Made by a program: the position numbers and the translations under genes. The notes beneath the pieces are model-generated. The model did not search any database. It saw only the letters and a list, made by a program, of their open reading frames with translations, and was not told the origin of the DNA. DNA of 18,145 bases. Origin: an uncultured Oscillospiraceae bacterium. Its GTDB lineage: Bacteria; Bacillota; Clostridia; Oscillospirales; Oscillospiraceae. Positions 13,629 through 18,145 of the stretch are shown piece after piece (position 1 is the stretch's first letter; every line of letters begins with the position of its first letter). The DNA is taken from positions 1 to 18,145 of the forward strand of contig CAKTPC010000029.1 of the NCBI GenBank assembly GCA_934590505.1, read 5' to 3'.

Positions 13629-13657
13629 ATTATAACATGCAAGGCCGCTTCGGGCAA
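13629..13657 (-). promoter_or_regulatory. Sigma-A promoter for the tex operon
   Basis: The minus strand has TTGCCC (13652-13657), a 17-nt spacer and a perfect TATAAT (13629-13634) preceded by TGT, giving an extended -10 (TGTTATAAT). It lies about 53 nt ahead of the tex start. Confidence 0.7.
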
Positions 13658-13717
13658 GTGCGGGCTTTGCGGCGGATGCGGCGGCGAATTTGCAGACGTT
13701 TCCCGCAAATATTATTG

Positions 13718-13746
13718 TTGCAAATTTTATTAGGCTGTGATAGAAT
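13718..13746 (+). promoter_or_regulatory. Sigma-A promoter for rpmE
   Basis: TTGCAA (13718-13723), a 17-nt spacer and TAGAAT (13741-13746) precede rpmE, predicting a leader of about 65 nt. Confidence 0.7.
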
Positions 13747-13819
13747 ACTTGTCGCGTCTTGTAACTATGCCTCTATGCGGGGCACAATCATGACAGCATA
13801 TGATAAGGAGTTTTACGCA

Positions 13820-14020
13820 ATGAAGGAAGGAATTCATCCCAATTACCAGCAGACCACCATCAGATGCGCCTGCGGCAACATCATCGAGACCGGTTCCACC
13901 AAGAAGGACATCACCGTTGAAATCTGCTCCAAGTGCCACCCCTTCTACACCGGCAAGCAGAAGCTGGTCGACACCAGCGGCCGTGTTGATAAGTTCAACA
14001 AGAAGTACGGCATCAAGTAA
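13820..14020 (+). CDS. rpmE: 50S ribosomal protein L31, zinc-binding type
   Basis: The 66-residue protein MKEGIHPNYQQTTIRCACGN onward is bacterial L31, part of the large ribosomal subunit near the bridge to the small subunit. It is the C+ form: CAC at residues 16-18 and CSKC at 37-40 provide four zinc-binding cysteines, so it doubles as a zinc store in many bacteria. FYTGKQKLVDTSGRVDKFNKKYG is the usual C-terminal motif. ATG 13820 is chosen over longer in-frame starts upstream because AAGGAG lies 9 nt before it and the family begins here. It has its own promoter and strong terminator and stands alone between tex and dgt. Confidence 0.98.
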   Translation: MKEGIHPNYQQTTIRCACGNIIETGSTKKDITVEICSKCHPFYTGKQKLVDTSGRVDKFNKKYGIK

Positions 14021-14044
14021 TTGGTCATTAAATAAAGGCCCTTT

Positions 14045-14092
14045 ACGGCAAAAAGCAGAGTGCGATATGCACTCTGCTTTTTGCCGTATTTT
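14045..14092 (+). terminator. Rho-independent terminator of rpmE
   Basis: A perfect 19-bp stem (ACGGCAAAAAGCAGAGTGC pairing with 14069-14087) with a 5-nt loop is followed by ATTTTCCC. It lies 24 nt after the rpmE stop and insulates the dgt-dnaG-rpoD unit. A further small DNA palindrome (TTTTCCC/GGGAAAA, 14089-14102) follows. Confidence 0.9.
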
Positions 14093-14184
14093 CCCGGGGA
14101 AAAATTTTTTCAAAAAAATAAAGGGAAATAAAAATTCGCGTCGTATATATGTAATGAAAGAAAAAAACGAAGGGCGGTGTTTTT

Positions 14185-15189
14185 ATGTCCTGTCCCCGCG
14201 AAGAGAGAGAACGGCTTGAGCATTACTTTATCGGCAAATACGGCGTGCTGTCAGAGAACAGCCAAGGCCGCGCACTGCCGGAGCCGGAGTGCGATATACG
14301 CACCTGCTTCCAGCGCGACGTTGACAGGATCACGCACTCCAAGTCATTCCGCCGCCTGAAGCATAAGACGCAGGTGTTCCTCCAGCCCGAGGGCGACCAT
14401 TACCGCACGCGCCTGACGCACACGCTGGAGGTCAGCCGTCTTGCCCGCACGGTGACGCGGGCGCTCGCATTGAATGAGGACCTCGCCGAGGCCGCCTCGC
14501 TCGGGCACGATCTGGGGCACACGCCCTTCGGTCACGCTGGCGAACGGGCGCTCAACTCCATATACCCCGGAGGCTTCAAGCACTATGAGCAGAGCCTGCG
14601 CGTGGTGGACGTGCTCGAGCGCGACGGGCGCGGGCTGAACCTGTGCTATGAGACGCGCATGGGCATCCTGCACCACACCTACGGCAGCCCGGACGATACG
14701 CGCGAGGCGACCGTCGTGCGGCTGTGCGACCGCATTGCCTACATAAACCATGATCTTGACGACGCGATGCGCGCCGGCATAATCGCGCCGGACGCCGTAC
14801 CGGAGCTTATACGCGAGCGCTGCGGAGAGCGCAACAGTGAGAGGATAAATTCACTCATTTCAGACCTCATTGCAAACAGTACGGACGGGGTCATCAAAAT
14901 GTCCCCGGAGATGTGGGAGGTTTATAACTTTTTCCATAAATATATGTTCGACGCCGTATATCGCAACCCGCTCGCCAAGGGCGAGGAGAGCAAGGTATAC
15001 GGGATAATCGAGGGGCTTTACGGCCACTACACCAAGCATCCGGAGGATATGCCCGAGGACTTCCGCGACGTCATGGAAAACGAGGGCGTAGAGCGCGCGG
15101 CCTGTGACTATATCTCCGGCATGACAGATGGCTACGCGATGGAGAAGTTCGGCGAGATATTCATCCCGTTCGCGTGGACTGTAAAGTGA
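14185..15189 (+). CDS. dgt: Deoxyguanosinetriphosphate triphosphohydrolase-like protein (HD domain)
   Basis: The enzyme family hydrolyses dNTPs to deoxynucleoside and triphosphate, tuning dNTP pools. The 334-residue protein has the HD metal site: H79 in RTRLTHTLEVSRLAR and H108-D109 in LGHDLGHTPFGHAGE, with a later D in VVRLCDRIAYINHDLDD completing the ligands. SKSFRRLKHKTQVF and the HYEQSLRVV segment are typical of the dGTPase-like group (type 2), which is shorter than E. coli Dgt. The true nucleotide preference is unknown. ATG 14185 follows an AT-rich leader with only a modest Shine-Dalgarno (AGGG, 10 nt). No convincing -35/-10 pair was found between the rpmE terminator and the start, so the promoter is undetermined. 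Gap to dnaG is 49 nt, consistent with an operon. Confidence 0.95.
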   Translation: MSCPREERERLEHYFIGKYGVLSENSQGRALPEPECDIRTCFQRDVDRITHSKSFRRLKHKTQVFLQPEGDHYRTRLTHTLEVSRLARTVTRALALNEDLAEAASLGHDLGHTPFGHAGERALNSIYPGGFKHYEQSLRVVDVLERDGRGLNLCYETRMGILHHTYGSPDDTREATVVRLCDRIAYINHDLDDAMRAGIIAPDAVPELIRERCGERNSERINSLISDLIANSTDGVIKMSPEMWEVYNFFHKYMFDAVYRNPLAKGEESKVYGIIEGLYGHYTKHPEDMPEDFRDVMENEGVERAACDYISGMTDGYAMEKFGEIFIPFAWTVK

Positions 15190-15238
15190 CGCCGCAAAAA
15201 CTCTGCAGGGCTTACTATCTTTTGGGAGGTGAGCGTTC

Positions 15239-16969
15239 ATGGCGTTTCCCGAAAATTTCATATCGGAGCTTATCGAGAGAAACGATATTGTATCGGTCGT
15301 GTCCGATTATGTAAGGCTCACAAAGCGCAGCGGATCGAACATGTTCGGCCTGTGCCCGTTCCACAGTGAAAAGACGCCGTCGTTCTCTGTGTCGCCGGAC
15401 AAGCAGTTTTACCACTGCTTCGGCTGCGGCAAGGGCGGCGGAGTGATAAACTTCATCATGGACATCGAGAACCTGAGCTACCCCGAGGCCGTTGAGTTTC
15501 TCGCAAAGCGCGCGAATATGCCGATGCCCGAGGAGACGAACGACGCCGAGAGCCGCAAGCGCGCGCGGATGCTGGCGCTGAACAAGGACGCGGCGCGTTT
15601 CTTCTACGAACAGCTCTCCACCCCGCGGGGCGAGAGCGCGAGGGAATACATAGGCAGGCGGCAGATACGCCCGGCAACGGTCAAGCGCTTCGGGCTCGGA
15701 GCCGCACCGGACGACTGGAGCCTGCTCCTCAACGCGATGGAGAAAAAGGGCTACATCGGGCAGGAGCTTTTCGAGGCGGGGCTTGCGCGGCGCGGGAAGA
15801 ACGGCGGATATTATGACACCTTCCGCAACAGGCTCATGTTCCCGGTCATAGACGTGCGCGGGAACGTCATAGGCTTCTCCGGGCGCATCTTAGGCGACGG
15901 CGAGCCGAAATACATGAACAGCCCGGAAACACTTGTATTCAACAAAAGCCGGAACCTTTTCGCCCTGAATCTGGCTAAAAAATCAAAAAGCGGATATATA
16001 ATTTTATCAGAGGGAAACATAGACGTTGTGAGCCTGCACCAAGCTGGCTTTGACAGCGCGGTCGCCTCGCTCGGCACCTCGCTCACTCCCGAGCAGGCGC
16101 GGCTCCTATCGCGGTACACGAATGAGGTCATCATCGCCTACGATAACGACGGGGCGGGTATTAAGGCCTCGCAGCGCGCAATAGGCATTCTTGAAAAGCT
16201 CGACATGAAAGTGAAGGTCCTGCGCGTCACTGGCGCGAAGGACCCGGACGAGTTCATCAAGACCAAGGGTCCGGACGCTTTCAGAAACCTGCTGGACGGC
16301 TCAGAGAATCAGATCGACTACCGCCTGCACACGGTGACGAGCAAATACGACCTGACGGTGGACGAACAGAAGGTGGAGTTTCTGAAGGAAGCCTCCGACC
16401 TTGTGGCGCGGCTGCCGGGTGCAGTCGAGCGTCAGGTGTACTCGATGCGGATAGCGTCGATGGCGGGCGTTGCGGAGAACGTGGTCACCGCCGAGGTCGA
16501 GCGATTGCGCAAGCGTCTCATGAACAGGGCGGCGCGATCGGATGAGCGGCAGATCGCAAAGCCGAGCTCCGTCGTTGCAAACTCCGTGTCGATGAAATAC
16601 TCAAACCCGGAATCGGCCGCCGCCGAGGAGGGACTGATACGGGTGCTGTATCTTGAACCGGAGCTTGCCGCGACCGTCGCGCTGCCGGGAAAAGAGGAAT
16701 TTTCTTCCCCTGAGCTTGCGCAGATATATTCGGCACTGCTGGAGAAGATAAGGCGCGGCGGCGCGATCAGCGTTGAGACGCTGTCTGACGCGTTAAGCTC
16801 GGACGAGATGAGCCTGCTGGTTAAAATACTCCAGCGTCCCGAGCGCCTGAGCAGCAGCCGAAAAAGCGCTGAGGACTACATAGCAAAGATCAGAAACCAA
16901 AAAATCGACAGCTCCGATTTGCGGGCATATGCCATGCATTTAAGACAAACAAAAGGATATGAGGGATAA
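15239..16969 (+). CDS. dnaG: DNA primase
   Basis: DnaG makes the RNA primers for lagging-strand and initiation synthesis, working with the DnaB-type helicase. The 576-residue protein has the N-terminal CHC2 zinc finger (C39, H42, C60, C63 in LCPFH and HCFGC), the primase RNA polymerase basic region, and a TOPRIM domain with E258 (SEGNIDVV) and D302/D304 (YDNDGAG). SLGTSLTPEQARLL and DPDEFI are typical. The EGYMD of most primases is EGNID here, which keeps the acidic ends. The C-terminal helicase-interaction region is present but poorly conserved. Start ATG 15239 has a strong GGGAGGTG 7 nt upstream. rpoD begins 4 nt after its stop, so the two are coupled. Confidence 0.98.
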   Translation: MAFPENFISELIERNDIVSVVSDYVRLTKRSGSNMFGLCPFHSEKTPSFSVSPDKQFYHCFGCGKGGGVINFIMDIENLSYPEAVEFLAKRANMPMPEETNDAESRKRARMLALNKDAARFFYEQLSTPRGESAREYIGRRQIRPATVKRFGLGAAPDDWSLLLNAMEKKGYIGQELFEAGLARRGKNGGYYDTFRNRLMFPVIDVRGNVIGFSGRILGDGEPKYMNSPETLVFNKSRNLFALNLAKKSKSGYIILSEGNIDVVSLHQAGFDSAVASLGTSLTPEQARLLSRYTNEVIIAYDNDGAGIKASQRAIGILEKLDMKVKVLRVTGAKDPDEFIKTKGPDAFRNLLDGSENQIDYRLHTVTSKYDLTVDEQKVEFLKEASDLVARLPGAVERQVYSMRIASMAGVAENVVTAEVERLRKRLMNRAARSDERQIAKPSSVVANSVSMKYSNPESAAAEEGLIRVLYLEPELAATVALPGKEEFSSPELAQIYSALLEKIRRGGAISVETLSDALSSDEMSLLVKILQRPERLSSSRKSAEDYIAKIRNQKIDSSDLRAYAMHLRQTKGYEG

Positions 16970-16973
16970 GATT

Positions 16974-18145
16974 ATGTCAGAAGAACATGTTTACACCGAA
17001 CAGGAACTGAGCAAGATGGCCGACGCACTGCTGGAGGAGGCGGATCACGTTGAGATCCCTGCCGAGCCCAGCCGCGGCAAAAAAAAGACCGCCAAGAAAA
17101 AGGACGCCGCGCCCGAGCAGAACACCAAGGCTCCCGAGGAGCGCCTGAACGAACTGCTTGAAAAGGGCAAGAAGGCCGGAAAGCTCACTGCCAAGGAGCT
17201 GGAATGCCTCGAAGAAATGAACCTTGACGGTGAGGCCGTCGATAAGTTCTATGAGACGCTGGAAAAAAGCGGCATTGATATAGACGTCGGCGCTGACGAT
17301 CTGCTCCCGCCTATCGACGATGTGCTCCCCGACGTCGAGGACCTTGCGGGCATCGAGGAGGTCACGGACGAAGAGATAAACGACACCGACGCGCTGATGG
17401 ACAGCTTCTCCACGGATGACCCGGTGCGTATGTACCTCAAGGAGATAGGTAAGGTCCCGCTGCTGACCCCCGAGGAGGAGGTAGAGCTTGCGATGCAGAT
17501 GTCCGAAGGCAATGAAGAGGCCAAGCACCGCATGACTGAGGCGAACCTGCGTCTGGTCGTGTCGATAGCCAAGCGCTATGTCGGCCGCGGGATGCTGTTC
17601 CTTGATCTTATCCAAGAGGGCAACCTCGGCCTTATCAAAGCCGTCGAGAAGTTTGACTACACCAAGGGCTACAAGTTCTCCACATACGCAACATGGTGGA
17701 TACGTCAGGCGATCACCCGCGCGATAGCCGACCAGGCACGCACGATACGCATCCCCGTCCACATGGTTGAGACGATAAACAAGACCATCCGCGTCTCCCG
17801 TCAGCTGCTTCAGGAGCTGGGGCACGATCCCTCCGCTGAGGAGATCGCAAAGGAGATGGACATGCCGGTCGACAAGGTGCGCGACATTCTCAAGATCGCG
17901 CAGGAGCCGGTGTCGCTCGAGACGCCTATCGGCGAGGAAGAGGATTCCCATCTCGGCGACTTCATTCCCGACGAGGATGCGTCCGAGCCGTCCGAGGCGG
18001 CAAGCTTCTCGCTTCTGCGCGAGCAGCTTGAGGAGGTGCTTGACACTCTCGCCCCGCGCGAGAAGAAAGTGCTGGAGCTGCGCTTCGGCATCGTCGACGG
18101 GCGCACCCGCACGCTTGAGGAGGTCGGCAAGGAGTTCAACGTCAC
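16974..18145 (+). CDS. rpoD: Primary RNA polymerase sigma factor RpoD (SigA), 3' end outside window
   Basis: This is the housekeeping sigma factor. 390 residues are visible, beginning MSEEHVYTEQEL. An acidic/lysine-rich region 1.1 is followed by region 1.2 (DPVRMYLKEIGKVPLLTPEE, from about 149) and region 2 (ANLRLVVSIAKRYVGRGMLF, LDLIQEGNLGLIKAVEKFDY, KFSTYATWWIRQAITRAIAD), which holds the -10 recognition and melting residues. Region 3 (RIPVHMVETINK onward) and the start of region 4 (LAPREKKVLELRFGIVDGRT, then TLEEVGKEFNVT) come next. The window ends just before the recognition helix for the -35 box. ATG 16974 lies 4 nt after the dnaG stop, with GAGGG 8 nt upstream that overlaps the dnaG end. 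dgt-dnaG-rpoD is a classic order in Clostridia. Confidence 0.98.
   Translation, partial: MSEEHVYTEQELSKMADALLEEADHVEIPAEPSRGKKKTAKKKDAAPEQNTKAPEERLNELLEKGKKAGKLTAKELECLEEMNLDGEAVDKFYETLEKSGIDIDVGADDLLPPIDDVLPDVEDLAGIEEVTDEEINDTDALMDSFSTDDPVRMYLKEIGKVPLLTPEEEVELAMQMSEGNEEAKHRMTEANLRLVVSIAKRYVGRGMLFLDLIQEGNLGLIKAVEKFDYTKGYKFSTYATWWIRQAITRAIADQARTIRIPVHMVETINKTIRVSRQLLQELGHDPSAEEIAKEMDMPVDKVRDILKIAQEPVSLETPIGEEEDSHLGDFIPDEDASEPSEAASFSLLREQLEEVLDTLAPREKKVLELRFGIVDGRTRTLEEVGKEFNV

Noticed and set aside
12463..13635. Long open frame antisense to tex
   Set aside because: GC-rich codon shadow of tex; no domain or start signal.
13637..13819. Longer N-terminal extension of the L31 reading frame
   Set aside because: It would run back over the rpmE promoter into the tex promoter region; the internal ATG has the Shine-Dalgarno and matches the family N-terminus.
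14103..14184. Promoter for dgt in the AT-rich leader
   Set aside because: TATATA and TGTAAT are present but no -35 box at 16-18 nt could be found, so no site was called.

Overview
The window looks like a chromosomal segment of a low-to-mid-GC Gram-positive anaerobe of the class Clostridia, most likely an Oscillospiraceae-type gut bacterium. The reasons are the dgt-dnaG-rpoD order (the Firmicutes macromolecular synthesis operon with a dGTPase-like gene in front), a zinc-type ribosomal protein L31, diaminopimelate-type cell-wall genes, strong GGAGG-type ribosome binding sites, frequent TTG starts, and proteins of kinds common in that family. The taxonomic assignment is inference; no marker RNA is present.

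Layout, left to right. 1-113 (minus) is the first part of a D-alanine--D-alanine ligase gene that runs off the left edge. 217-748 is a decayed locus: a piece of an ABC transporter ATPase (minus) abuts a piece of an AraC-type regulator (plus), and neither is intact. 778-1987 (minus) is a two-gene unit, a YhfC-family membrane protease-like protein followed by a small lipoprotein. dapF (plus, 2121-2960) is divergent from it, and both are served by back-to-back sigma-A promoters whose -35 boxes form one palindrome. 3015-4399 (minus) is mntP (Mn2+ exporter) followed by a VanY-type D,D-carboxypeptidase. 4560-4955 (plus) is a PNPOx-like flavin protein. A 231-bp hairpin-rich intergenic element (4959-5189) separates it from a convergent pair, an E2-acyltransferase-like protein and an acyl-CoA synthetase (minus, 5199-7860).

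7964-13575 (minus) is a three-gene unit starting with tex (RNA-binding transcription accessory protein), followed by two large tandem paralogous polytopic membrane proteins of unknown function that resemble GT-C glycosyltransferases in architecture. 13820-14020 (plus) is rpmE (L31), divergent from tex and ending in a strong terminator. 14185-18145 (plus) is dgt, dnaG and rpoD, the last cut by the right edge.

Most of the window is housekeeping: lysine/peptidoglycan precursors, wall trimming, manganese homeostasis, ribosome, replication priming and the primary sigma factor. The less ordinary parts are the E2-like protein with a changed catalytic residue next to an acyl-CoA synthetase, the tandem membrane paralogs attached to tex, the YhfC-lipoprotein pair, the hairpin-rich intergenic element, and several well-formed palindromes at promoters. 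No CRISPR array, tRNA, rRNA, insertion sequence or prophage gene was seen.
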